DNA of 9,696 nt from Pseudomonadota bacterium (GCA_023386115.1 JAEWKL010000146.1:1-9696), one strand, 5' to 3'. Positions 1 through 6,861 are shown, counted from the first letter of the stretch. A program made the numbers and translations. Notes: generated by a model from the letters alone, not told the origin.

Positions 1-1166
1 GTCGAGCGCCTGGTCGGAATGCCCGGCCTCGCGCAGGCGCCGGGCGAGGGCGAGGATCCGGTCCGGGGCCGCGACGTGCTCGGTCGCGGAGGCGACGGCC
101 TCGTCGACCCGCCCGAGCCGCAACAGCATGTCGGCATAGGCGGCCCCGTCCCCGGCGGCGCGGGCGAGGTTCAGGTATTCCTCGGTGCGGCCGGTCGCCG
201 CGAGGGCCCGCAGGCGCACGGCGACGAGGTCTGTCTCGGTCTCCGGCAGGGAGGCCCGGGCCTTGCCGGCGAGCACGGCCTGGAGCGCGGGCGCGTCCCA
301 GCCGGCGGCGAGCGCCGCGGTGACGAGGGAGAAGCCGTCGGGCGCGTAGTCGCTCAGCTCGGCCTGCCAGCCCTCGACCGTCTCGAACAGGTCGTCGCGC
401 TCGTCCTCCGAGAGGTCGCCCATCAAGACGGCCTCGGCCATCATCCGCCCGAGATCCTCGAACAGGAGGTACATGTCCTCGTCGGTCTCGGCCATCTCGC
501 CGAGCCATTGCTCGATGAACGGCTCGGCCACCGCCGCCAGGACCCGCAGGGCGTTGCGCCCGTCGCCGGCCTCCAGGAACGGCACCGCCTTCCCGACGAG
601 GGTCTGCAACTCGTCGGAGGGGCCGGCGGGTCGTCATCGTCCCAGTAGCTCGGTGCCCGGCGGGCCAGCAGCGTGCGGGCCTGCGCGGCGATCGGCGCCG
701 GATCGACGGCGTCCCGGCCCGGGGCGACGGCGAGCTCGACCTCGATCCAGCCGGCGAGATCGGGATCGGCCTCGGCCCGGCGCAGGAGCAGGTTCACCAG
801 GGACTCGCGCGGCAGGTCGTCGAGGATCTGCTGCAGCGGCGCGCGCTCGGCGACGGCACCGGGCTTTGCCGCGGCGAGAAGGGTCGCGACGACGTGCTTG
901 CAGGCTCCGCCCCACTCGTAGGGGCAGGTGCAGCGGAACTCCGCCACGCCGTCGTCCTTCAGCCGCAGCGTGACCCGGTAGGGCTCGTCCTCGCTGCCCT
1001 CGACCGCGGCGGTGAGCTGGTCGCCCCGCCGCACGAGGTCGGAGACGGCACCGGAGCGCGCCACCTCGCGGCCGCGCTCGATCACCTTCGGGTCGGCGAG
1101 CGCCCGGATGGCGGCCTCGCCCGGCGGGCCGGTCGCCGTCGTCCCACCCTTCTTTCCGCCGCTCAC
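1..1166 (-). CDS. SWIM zinc-finger family protein, 3' end off the window, apparent frameshift
   Basis: The gene starts at a GTG (1166-1164) that overlaps the TGA of the upstream oxidase gene by 4 bp (GTGA), and a GGAGG lies about 11 bases upstream of it. The SWIM motif CxCx7CxH is visible as C79, C81, C89 and H91 in FRCTCPYEWGGACKHVVA. Such zinc-binding motifs occur in proteins thought to bind DNA or proteins; the bacterial members are mostly uncharacterised. After about residue 180 (YWDDDDPPAPP) the starting frame turns into low-complexity Arg/Ser/Pro sequence and stops at 441-443. A neighbouring frame then carries good alpha-helical sequence (ELQTLVGKAVPFLEAGDG onward, including EWLNLAR-like helical repeats near the end) without a stop to base 1. 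One missing base around 613-630 explains this; one more G in the GGGG run at 619-622 would restore the frame. Uncorrected, the product would be 241 aa (441-1166). Family call is confident; whether the break is real or an assembly error is open. Confidence 0.85.
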
Positions 1167-2596
1167 GCCGCGATCCGCCCCTCCAGCGGGAAGACCTTGG
1201 CCGGGTTCATCAGCCAGGCCGGGTCGAACACCGCCCGCACCCGCATCTGCTGGTGCAGATCCTCCGGGTTGTACTGGACGGTCATCAGGTCGCGCTTCTC
1301 GATGCCGACGCCGTGCTCGCCGGTGAGGCAGCCGCCGACCTCGACGCAGAGCTTCAGCATCTCCTCGCCGGCGGCCTCGGCCTTCTCCATCTCGCCGGGC
1401 GTGTTGATGTCGAACAGGATCAGGGGGTGCAGGTTGCCGTCGCCGGCGTGGAAGACGTTGGCGCAGCGCAGGCCATAGGACGTCGTGATCTCGCCGATGC
1501 GCTCCAGCACGCGCGGCAATTGCCCGGTCGGGATGGTGCCGTCCATGCAGATGTAGTCGGAGATGCGCCCCGTCGCGCCGAAAGCCGACTTGCGGCCCTT
1601 CCAGATCGCGGCGCTCTCGGCCTCGGACTGCGAGACCTTCAGGCTCGTCGGGTTGAAGGGCTTGGCGATCTCGACGATGCGGGCGAGCATCGCGTCGCAC
1701 TCCTCCTTGCAGCCCTCGACCTCGATGATCAGCATCGCCTCGGCGTCGAGCGGATAGCCGGCATGGGCGAAGGCCTCGCAGATCGTGATCGCCTCGCGGT
1801 CCATGTACTCGATCGCCACCGGGATGATGCCGGCGCCGATGATCGCCGCCGTGCAGGCGCCCGCATCCTCGACCGTGCCGAAGCCCATCAGCGCCGGCCG
1901 CGCGCCCTCCGCCGCACGCAGGATCCGTACGCTCGCCTCGGTGACGATGCCGAGCTGCCCCTCCGAGCCGCAGACGAGGCCCAGAAGGTCGTAACCGGCG
2001 GCATCGAGGTGGTCGCCGCCGATCTCCACCACCGTGCCGTCGATCATCACCAGGGTCACGCCCATCAGGTTGTTGGTGGTGACGCCGTATTTGAGGCAAT
2101 GCGCCCCGCCCGAATTCATCGCGATGTTGCCCGCGATGGTGCAGGCGAGCTGGCTCGACGGGTCGGGGGCGTAGAAGAAGCCCTCGTGGGCCACCGCCGC
2201 GCTGATGGCGAGGTTGGTGATGCCGGCCTGGACTCGGGCGGTGCGGTTGCCGAAATCGACGTCGAGCACCCGGTTCATCTTGGCGACGCCGAGGATCACC
2301 GCGTCCTCCTGCGCGATGGCGCCGCCGGCCAGCGAGGTGCCGGCGCCGCGGGGCACCACCTTGACTCCCATCTGGTGGCAGTAGCGCATCACCGCGGCGA
2401 CCTCCTGGGTCGTCGAGGGCAGCACGACGGCGAGCGGCATCTTGCGGTAGGCGGTGAGCCCGTCGGTCTCGAAGGCGCGGCGCTCGTCCTCGCTGGTCAC
2501 CAGGGCCTCGGGCGCCACCAGGCCGCGCAGGCCCTCGACGATCGCGTCGCGGCGGGCGAGGATCGCGGGGTCCGGGAGCGGGAAGGCGATCGTCAT
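1163..2596 (-). CDS. glcD: FAD-linked oxidase, GlcD / D-2-hydroxyacid dehydrogenase type
   Basis: A 477-aa flavoprotein that oxidises a 2-hydroxyacid such as glycolate or D-lactate. The PCMH-type FAD-binding domain spans about residues 54-230, with the pyrophosphate-binding loop PRGAGTSLAGG at 82-92 and SEGQLGIVTE at 211-220. The C-terminal FAD-oxidase domain carries HAGDGNLHP (383-391), GEHGVGIEK (426-434) and the closing LMNPAKVFP. These are hallmarks of GlcD and related D-lactate dehydrogenases, and the length is close to E. coli GlcD. The ATG at 2596 is chosen because GAGAGGA lies about 7 bases upstream and the family N-terminus begins there; the frame stays open further upstream but reads as non-family sequence. 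In E. coli GlcD works with GlcE and GlcF; neither is next to this gene, and the following gene is a SWIM protein, so the substrate is uncertain. D-lactate or D-2-hydroxyglutarate dehydrogenase are alternatives. Confidence 0.92.
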   Translation of the reverse strand: MTIAFPLPDPAILARRDAIVEGLRGLVAPEALVTSEDERRAFETDGLTAYRKMPLAVVLPSTTQEVAAVMRYCHQMGVKVVPRGAGTSLAGGAIAQEDAVILGVAKMNRVLDVDFGNRTARVQAGITNLAISAAVAHEGFFYAPDPSSQLACTIAGNIAMNSGGAHCLKYGVTTNNLMGVTLVMIDGTVVEIGGDHLDAAGYDLLGLVCGSEGQLGIVTEASVRILRAAEGARPALMGFGTVEDAGACTAAIIGAGIIPVAIEYMDREAITICEAFAHAGYPLDAEAMLIIEVEGCKEECDAMLARIVEIAKPFNPTSLKVSQSEAESAAIWKGRKSAFGATGRISDYICMDGTIPTGQLPRVLERIGEITTSYGLRCANVFHAGDGNLHPLILFDINTPGEMEKAEAAGEEMLKLCVEVGGCLTGEHGVGIEKRDLMTVQYNPEDLHQQMRVRAVFDPAWLMNPAKVFPLEGRIAA

Positions 2597-2875
2597 GGCG
2601 CGTCCTCTCGGGTTTCTTGTCGGATAGCGTGTCACCGGCCCCGGCGGGCCGGTCCTTGGTGCTCCATCATACCGGAGGCGAGGGATCGCGCCCATCCCGC
2701 GCCGAGTCCCGCACACGGCCCCGCACCTTCGTCCGATTGCGCGCCGGCGCGGCAGAGCTTCTTTTCGTCGCACGGGACCCGGCGCGCACCGCCGGCGTTT
2801 TTAACTGTACCAATCTGCAGGCTGGGCCATATCCCCGTGGCCGGTCGCGAATGACGTCCGTTTGGAGGGAACCTC
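2597..2875. promoter_or_regulatory. Divergent intergenic region between glcD and the cytochrome c gene
   Basis: These 279 bases must hold the start signals of two genes pointing away from each other. Ribosome-binding sites are visible for both: GAGAGGA before glcD (about 2603-2609, minus strand) and GGAGGG at 2863-2868 before the cytochrome gene. An AT-rich patch (2798-2816) follows a small GC hairpin. I could not identify confident -35/-10 hexamers, and no open frame here looks coding. Confidence 0.5.
2779..2802 (+). terminator. Small GC hairpin followed by T5, terminator- or attenuator-like
   Basis: CCGGCG (2779-2784) and CGCCGG (2790-2795) form a 6-bp stem around a 5-base loop, followed by CG and then TTTTT (2798-2802). 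The shape matches a weak intrinsic terminator on the plus strand, but no plus-strand gene ends upstream. It could be a leader hairpin of the cytochrome c transcript or chance in GC-rich DNA. Confidence 0.25.
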
Positions 2876-3241
2876 ATGCGTCAGCTTATCCTCGGTGCCG
2901 CCCTGGCGGCGCTCCTGCCCTTCGCCGCCCAGGCCCAAAGCGCGGGTGACGCGGCCGCCGGCGAGAAGGTGTTCGCCCCCTGCAAGGCCTGCCACGCCTT
3001 CGGCAAGAACGGCGTCGGCCCGGACCTCAAGGGCGTCATCGGCCGCAAGGCCGGCACCCATGAGGGCTACAACTACTCGGCCGCGATGAAGAATTCCGGC
3101 CTGACCTGGGACGAGGCCACCTTCCGGGACTACATCCACGATCCGAAGGCCAAGGTGCCGGGCACCAAGATGATCTATGCCGGCCAGAAGGACGACAAGA
3201 AGGTCTCGGACCTGATCGCCTATCTCGAGACCCAGAAGTAA
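2876..3241 (+). CDS. Periplasmic class I cytochrome c (single haem)
   Basis: A 121-aa exported electron carrier. Residues 1-21 form a signal peptide (MRQL, hydrophobic core, cleavage after AQA). The haem c attachment motif CKACH is at 36-40 (C36 and C39 bind haem, H40 is the axial ligand), followed by the family segment GVGPDLKGVIGRKAG. The likely sixth ligand is M99 in PGTKMIYAG, and the C-terminal helix is VSDLIAYLETQ. This order matches the cytochrome c2 / mitochondrial-type class I fold at its usual size. The ATG is supported by GGAGGG seven bases upstream. The gene is single, divergent from glcD and closed by a strong hairpin. In methylotrophs such cytochromes shuttle electrons to terminal oxidases, but which partners this one serves cannot be read from sequence. 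Confidence 0.95.
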   Translation: MRQLILGAALAALLPFAAQAQSAGDAAAGEKVFAPCKACHAFGKNGVGPDLKGVIGRKAGTHEGYNYSAAMKNSGLTWDEATFRDYIHDPKAKVPGTKMIYAGQKDDKKVSDLIAYLETQK

Positions 3242-3251
3242 CCCGTGCGAC

Positions 3252-3278
3252 GGACCCCGGCGGCGTCCGCCGGGGTCC
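3252..3278 (+). terminator. Strong GC hairpin after the cytochrome c gene
   Basis: GGACCCCGGCGG (3252-3263) and CCGCCGGGGTCC (3267-3278) are perfectly complementary: a 12-bp stem with a 3-base CGT loop, starting 10 bases after the stop codon. There is no T-run after it, so it may act as an mRNA-stabilising 3' hairpin or a U-less terminator rather than a classic intrinsic terminator. The perfect symmetry would serve either strand. Confidence 0.6.
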
Positions 3279-3343
3279 TGCCGCCATTCGGCGGGGTCCT
3301 GCCGCCATTCGGCGGGGCCTTGCCGCCGTTCGACGGGGCGGGC
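3260..3343. repeat. Four-unit 21-bp tandem repeat with hairpin-forming units
   Basis: Units lie at 3260-3280, 3281-3301, 3302-3322 and 3323-3343. Units 2 and 3 agree at 19 of 21 bases; units 1 and 4 are diverged. Units 2 and 3 contain CCGCC-ATTC-GGCGG, a 5-bp stem with a 4-base loop, and unit 1 forms the 3' arm of the larger 12-bp hairpin. GGGGTCC also recurs in unit 2 (3293-3299), so GGACCCC (3252-3258) has two possible partners. On the minus strand the array can be read as a PPNGGRT peptide repeat, but nothing else supports coding there. Confidence 0.75.
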
Positions 3344-3472
3344 CGATCGATGCTCGCAAGACGACGCAGACGACGCATCGGATGAAGCAATAACAATCGC
3401 AAGAACCTTGGCGACCGACCGTTCCTGATGTAGGGCACGCCGTCAGACACCTCAGTAAGAGAGGCGATTGCG

Positions 3473-4228
3473 GTGACGATCGGCGGGCCAGCAGAGGCGC
3501 GACATACATCCGTCAGCAGTTTTCTCCAGGCAAGAATACCAGTCTACATTCCTTGTCATAACAATCAAACATATTGCCGACGCATGATACGGCAATTAAG
3601 GTCGTTTGGGTTGGAAAATATCAACTTGATCGACAACGCCTCGGATTCCGCCGACATGATCGAGTACCTCGATCATGTCGAAGAGGCAGAGGTCATCAGG
3701 CTCGCGGACAATCTCGGCCCCAACCACATACTCAACGATCGCAGCGTGTTTTCACTGCTGCCGAGGCTGTTCTGCCTGACCGATCCGGACCTGCTGCTGA
3801 ACGCCACCCTCCCGACAAATTTCCTGGGAGAGCTGGCGTATTTGACCGACCTCCATCACGTCGGCAAGGCGGGCTTCGCCCTGGACATCAGCGACCGCCA
3901 CCTGATGCGCGACGATCTGATCTATTCCGGCGGGAAGATGGTCAGGATTTGGGAGCACGAAGACCAGTTTTGGCACAATCCTTTGCCTCCTCTGCCAGGA
4001 GGAGATCCCGTTTACGATGCGATCCTCGATACGACCTTCGCGCTCTACAACAAGGATCATTTCCAGCACGCGAACATCTGGCGCGCGGTGCGGGTCGGCG
4101 GGCGATTCACGGCCCGTCACCTGCCCTGGTATCGCGAGGCCGGCATCCCGATCGAGGAGGCCCGCGCCTATGCGAAGAGCCAGCGATACTCGACGTATCT
4201 CCGTGACGCGACCTCCCTCGGCGATTAG
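3473..4228 (+). CDS. Glycosyltransferase-like protein (GT-A / family 2-like), orphan
   Basis: A 251-aa soluble protein with features of a GT-A nucleotide-sugar transferase. The N-terminal beta-strand/loop is IPVYIPCHNN (22-31), then helix TYCRRMIRQLRSFGL, then INLIDNASD (50-58), which matches the usual GT2 start. DPD at 104-106 in LFCLTDPDLLLN resembles the metal-binding DxD motif. FTARHLPWY (212-220) near the C-terminus is a block I associate with short glycosyltransferase-like proteins of surface polysaccharide loci. The GTG start is preferred because AAGAGAGG (3457-3464) sits 8 bases upstream and an in-frame TAG at 3431 blocks extension; the first internal ATG would remove the core fold. 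There is no signal peptide or membrane helix. The gene stands alone, with no polysaccharide cluster visible, and its 5' part is AT-rich (38% GC at 3541-3600), suggesting acquisition by transfer. Donor and acceptor are unknown. Confidence 0.75.
   Translation: MTIGGPAEARHTSVSSFLQARIPVYIPCHNNQTYCRRMIRQLRSFGLENINLIDNASDSADMIEYLDHVEEAEVIRLADNLGPNHILNDRSVFSLLPRLFCLTDPDLLLNATLPTNFLGELAYLTDLHHVGKAGFALDISDRHLMRDDLIYSGGKMVRIWEHEDQFWHNPLPPLPGGDPVYDAILDTTFALYNKDHFQHANIWRAVRVGGRFTARHLPWYREAGIPIEEARAYAKSQRYSTYLRDATSLGD
3652..3680. repeat. Perfect 13-bp inverted repeat inside the glycosyltransferase gene
   Basis: CGACATGATCGAG (3652-3664) and CTCGATCATGTCG (3668-3680) are exact reverse complements around TAC. 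The segment encodes ADMIEYLDHVE in the gene, so it can be purely coding. It could also form a stem in the mRNA or bind a dimeric protein. Confidence 0.7.
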
Positions 4229-4282
4229 AGGACTAAGCGGCGGCCGTATTCGGGCGCCGTCAGCGACGAGGCGCGCCTGTCC

Positions 4283-4750
4283 TCAATCCCCGACGCCCTC
4301 CCGCCCCTGCACCGCCATCAGGGTGGCGGTGAGGAGGCCGACCAGCTTCTCGCATCCCTCCTCGTCCTCGGAAAAGACCTCGGCCTGCGCCAGGGTCAGG
4401 GTACGGCCGGCCTTGACCACCCGGCCCCGGGCCAGGATGCGGCGGCCCGCGGCGGGAGCCAGCAGGTTGATCTTGAACTCCGCCGTCAGCACCCCGGCGC
4501 CGGGCGGCATCAGGGTCAGGGCGGCGTAGCCCGCCGCGCTGTCGGCGATCGCGCTCACCGCCCCCGCATGGACGAAGCCGTGCTGCTGCGACAAAGCCGG
4601 CCCGGGAGTCAGGGCGATCTCGACCGCGCCGGGCGACACCGCCTGGAGCGTGGCCCCGAGGGTCCGCATCAGGCCCTGCTTGCCGAAGCTGGCGCGCACG
4701 CGCGCCTGGATCGCCTCGGCGCGCGGCGCCTCGGGTGTCTGGTCCGTCAT
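4283..4750 (-). CDS. PaaI family hotdog thioesterase (minus-strand member of a divergent pair)
   Basis: A 155-aa single-domain hotdog protein expected to hydrolyse acyl- or aryl-CoA thioesters in the cytoplasm. The catalytic region QQHGFVHAGAVSAIADSAAGYAA (about 55-77) has the H-G-x2-H-x-G...D arrangement of PaaI/YdiI-type enzymes (H57, H61, G63, D70). EFKINLLAPA (91-100) is the typical strand following the hotdog helix, and RGRVVKAGRTLTLAQAEVF is the usual later strand. Full-length for the family. The ATG at 4750 has a GAGGGGGAGG stretch about 10 bases upstream; an open frame continues further upstream but does not read as a hotdog protein and overlaps the divergent gene. The 3' end faces the glycosyltransferase gene across 54 bases. 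Physiological substrate not readable from sequence. Confidence 0.9.
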   Translation of the reverse strand: MTDQTPEAPRAEAIQARVRASFGKQGLMRTLGATLQAVSPGAVEIALTPGPALSQQHGFVHAGAVSAIADSAAGYAALTLMPPGAGVLTAEFKINLLAPAAGRRILARGRVVKAGRTLTLAQAEVFSEDEEGCEKLVGLLTATLMAVQGREGVGD

Positions 4751-4841
4751 GGGCGCTGGGCCTCCCCCTCGATTGATGTGTAGGGAGGGTGAGGCACGGC
4801 CGCGGCCGCGCTGTCCAGCGCCTTCACCCTCCGAGGCCCTC
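4751..4841. promoter_or_regulatory. Shared control region of the two divergent thioesterases
   Basis: These 91 bases separate the start codons of two oppositely oriented genes and must hold both promoters unless transcripts start inside the opposing gene. Near the centre is a perfect 12-bp palindrome CGGCCGCGGCCG (4797-4808). It is low-complexity GC and may be chance. No clear -35/-10 pair was found. Confidence 0.45.
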
Positions 4842-5273
4842 ATGACCACCCTTGATTCCGATCCGGCCGGCTGGCGTCCCTTCGACGATCCGGGCTTCCT
4901 CTCCCTGGTCGGCCCGGTCCTGCTGCGCGAGGAGGGCGAGGCGGTGAGCGTCGCGTTCCGGGCCGAGCCCAAGCACGCCAACCTGATCGGCGTGGTGCAG
5001 GGCGGCATGATGATGACCTTCGCCGACCGGGCGCTGGGCTTCGCCGCCATGCGGGCGGCCGGCGGGGCGAACTGCGTCACGGTGCAGTTCGAGATGCAGT
5101 TCGTCTCGGCCGGCCGGATCGGCGAGACGATCACGATGACGCCCGAGGTGGTGCAGCGCACGACGAGCCTGGTCTTCCTGCGCGGCGATGCACGCTGCGA
5201 CGGGCGCATCGTCGCCACCGCCACCGGGGTATGGAAGATCCTGCGCCGCCGGCCGGAGGCGGGCGCGGCCTGA
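4842..5273 (+). CDS. PaaI family hotdog thioesterase (plus-strand member of a divergent pair)
   Basis: A 143-aa hotdog-fold protein, probably an acyl-CoA thioesterase. KHANLIGVVQGGMMMTFADRALG (44-66) carries the H-x-N-x2-G-x3-GG-x6-D pattern of the PaaI/DUF4442 group (H45, N47, G50, G54, G55, D62). VTVQFEMQFVSAGRIGETI (79-97) is the central strand and turn, and LVFLRGDARCDGRIVATATGVWKIL closes the sheet. The two thioesterases share only the fold-level motif, so they are not a recent duplication. The ATG at 4842 is chosen over upstream in-frame starts because the latter lie inside the opposite-strand gene; CGAGG at 4832-4836 is a modest ribosome-binding site. The stop is 24 bases from the end of the convergent TadG-like gene. 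Substrate unknown. Confidence 0.88.
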   Translation: MTTLDSDPAGWRPFDDPGFLSLVGPVLLREEGEAVSVAFRAEPKHANLIGVVQGGMMMTFADRALGFAAMRAAGGANCVTVQFEMQFVSAGRIGETITMTPEVVQRTTSLVFLRGDARCDGRIVATATGVWKILRRRPEAGAA

Positions 5274-5297
5274 GGCGGCCGGCCCGGGGACGGGGCG

Positions 5298-6779
5298 TCA
5301 GTTGGTGAGCGTCGGGTAGGCGCTCGTCGGCCCGATCCCCTGCGGCACCGGCACTTTGCTCGCGCCGTAATTCGCGTTGACGACGAGGCGCGGCGCCTCC
5401 GACAGCGCCAGCCTGCGCGCGACGATGGCGGTGTATTCCGACTGGTCGGCGACGACCTGGTTGGCGGACACCAGGAACGTGCCGCGCGGCAGGTAGATCG
5501 TGCCGACGAGACGGCGGGCGTTGTCGCTCATGACCTCGAAGACCCGGTTCGGCGGAGCCGCGCGGTCCTCGAAGAACAGCAGGCCTGCCATTTTGTTGTT
5601 TCTGTCTGTCAGCGCGCTGAGCGACACGTTCGAGCGCGGCATGAACTGAATCGGACGGGCGATGCCGTCTTCGTCTGAATCAACTTTTCCGGTGAAGTAG
5701 AAAGCCACGCCATCACCGCTCAACGAGGCAGCTGGCAGATTTGTTGATGTAGTCGGGCAGCGCAGTCGAGATTTTATTCTTGGAAAAACATATCTTCGAT
5801 AACAAAGACAGGAAACTCGCCTGAAACGACCGGTCCCATCCTTCACAAATTCGGACCCGACCACGAGCGGACCATCCTTCATGATGTAGATTCCAGGATT
5901 CAGCTTGACACTCGCTCCCGGCTTCAGGAAGAGACCGCCGCAATAAACCCCGGGACCCAGGACCGTGTTCGGGTCTTCCACATACTTGGGGCGTTCATGG
6001 GGAGGGTTGATGCAATGACCCATGGATGGGGCGACGCGGCCGGCGAGCGGATCCTTGATGGCCGGGCAGCCCGTGATCGGCACGGGCTGATAGCGGTGTG
6101 ACGGGCCGGCATAGCCGCCGACCGCGCAGGATTTCATCGCGCTCAGCTTCGACGAGTCGCGGGCATCGATCGCCGCCGGGGAAGTCGACATCGCGTAGAC
6201 GGAGCAGCCGGTCGCGGACACTTGGGCGTTGTCGTTCAGGCCGATCGCCTGCCCCGCCTGGTCCTCCAGCGCCACGACGCACACCTTGGACGTGCCGACG
6301 ATCTCGGCGGTCGCCCGGACGACGATGTCGGTCAGGTACGGCGTGACGAGCTTGGTCATGATCGCGCGCTTGCGCTGCGTCAGGGTGAGCCTGACGCCGG
6401 TCGGCGCCTGGTCACGCTCGTCGGCCGGCACGATCGCGAAGGGATCGTTCCCCTGTCTCTGGCGGTAGACGGGCTCGATCCCGAGATTGATCCATTCATC
6501 GCGGATCTTGTTCTCCGCGAAGCTGCGCGTCTGGCCCTCCGCGACGGCCCAGGCCCGGCCCTTGTCGAAGCCACCGACCTGCATGTCGGACACGACGGCG
6601 AGTGCCGTTGTGTCGACGAGATTCTGGAGCTTCTGCTTGCGCACCAGCCATGTCGCGTAGTCGATGCCGACGCCGACGCCCCCCATCAGAACGGGCAATA
6701 GGAGCGCGAAAACGACGACAAGGCCTCCGTCCCGGTTGCGCGCGAAACGGCTGAAGCAACTTGCGATGGCTCGATGCAT
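5298..6779 (-). CDS. TadG-like (TadE/G family) pilus-assembly-type membrane-anchored protein
   Basis: A 493-aa protein with the PF13400-type N-terminus of Tad/Flp pilus proteins: a basic start, then one membrane helix at about 18-38 (GGLVVVFALLLPVLMGGVGVGID), then YATWLVRKQKLQNLVDTTALA, with the bulk predicted outside the membrane. TadG-like proteins are thought to help Flp pilus assembly or anchoring. The region 165-300 has spaced cysteines (C167, C192, C218, C238, C256, C280), then LNPGIYIMKDGPLVV, GVAFYFTG (357-364) and MAGLLFFEDR (397-406), blocks common in alphaproteobacterial homologues. Between residues about 315 and 350 (5730-5840) the reading becomes Arg/Cys-rich with rare codons (AGA, ATA, TGT, TAT) and 38% GC at 5761-5820; this segment does not look like the rest of the family. 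The start ATG at 6779 follows AGGG spaced by an A-rich stretch. No other tad gene is present, so it is an orphan copy. Confidence 0.85.
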   Translation of the reverse strand: MHRAIASCFSRFARNRDGGLVVVFALLLPVLMGGVGVGIDYATWLVRKQKLQNLVDTTALAVVSDMQVGGFDKGRAWAVAEGQTRSFAENKIRDEWINLGIEPVYRQRQGNDPFAIVPADERDQAPTGVRLTLTQRKRAIMTKLVTPYLTDIVVRATAEIVGTSKVCVVALEDQAGQAIGLNDNAQVSATGCSVYAMSTSPAAIDARDSSKLSAMKSCAVGGYAGPSHRYQPVPITGCPAIKDPLAGRVAPSMGHCINPPHERPKYVEDPNTVLGPGVYCGGLFLKPGASVKLNPGIYIMKDGPLVVGSEFVKDGTGRFRRVSCLCYRRYVFPRIKSRLRCPTTSTNLPAASLSGDGVAFYFTGKVDSDEDGIARPIQFMPRSNVSLSALTDRNNKMAGLLFFEDRAAPPNRVFEVMSDNARRLVGTIYLPRGTFLVSANQVVADQSEYTAIVARRLALSEAPRLVVNANYGASKVPVPQGIGPTSAYPTLTN

Positions 6780-6861
6780 AAGTTTTTTACCCTAGTATGC
6801 GAGCACGCTACGGGCTTTCTGTAAATTCCGACCTAACCTGACGCAGCGGATTCGCGGCACA

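Noticed and set aside
19..648. A plus-strand open frame opposite the SWIM gene
   Set aside because: Its composition is that of an antisense shadow, and the minus strand over the same bases reads as a continuous helical protein.
1253..2854. A 533-codon open frame on the plus strand opposite glcD
   Set aside because: It is low-complexity Asp/Arg/Ala/His-rich sequence mirroring the third-position GC bias of the confident minus-strand oxidase gene; no domain is recognisable.
3260..3343. Tandem repeats as a CRISPR array
   Set aside because: Units are directly abutting with no spacers between them, and no cas gene is present.
3220..3450. A minus-strand small ORF with repeated PPNGGRT peptides
   Set aside because: The peptide repeat is simply the translation of the 21-bp DNA repeats; the frame has no ribosome-binding site that I can support and overlaps the cytochrome 3' end.
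5713..5943. A separate small minus-strand gene inside the TadG-like gene
   Set aside because: Its first half is a shadow of the confident TadG reading frame; only its second half looks coding, which fits a local frame disturbance better than a separate gene.
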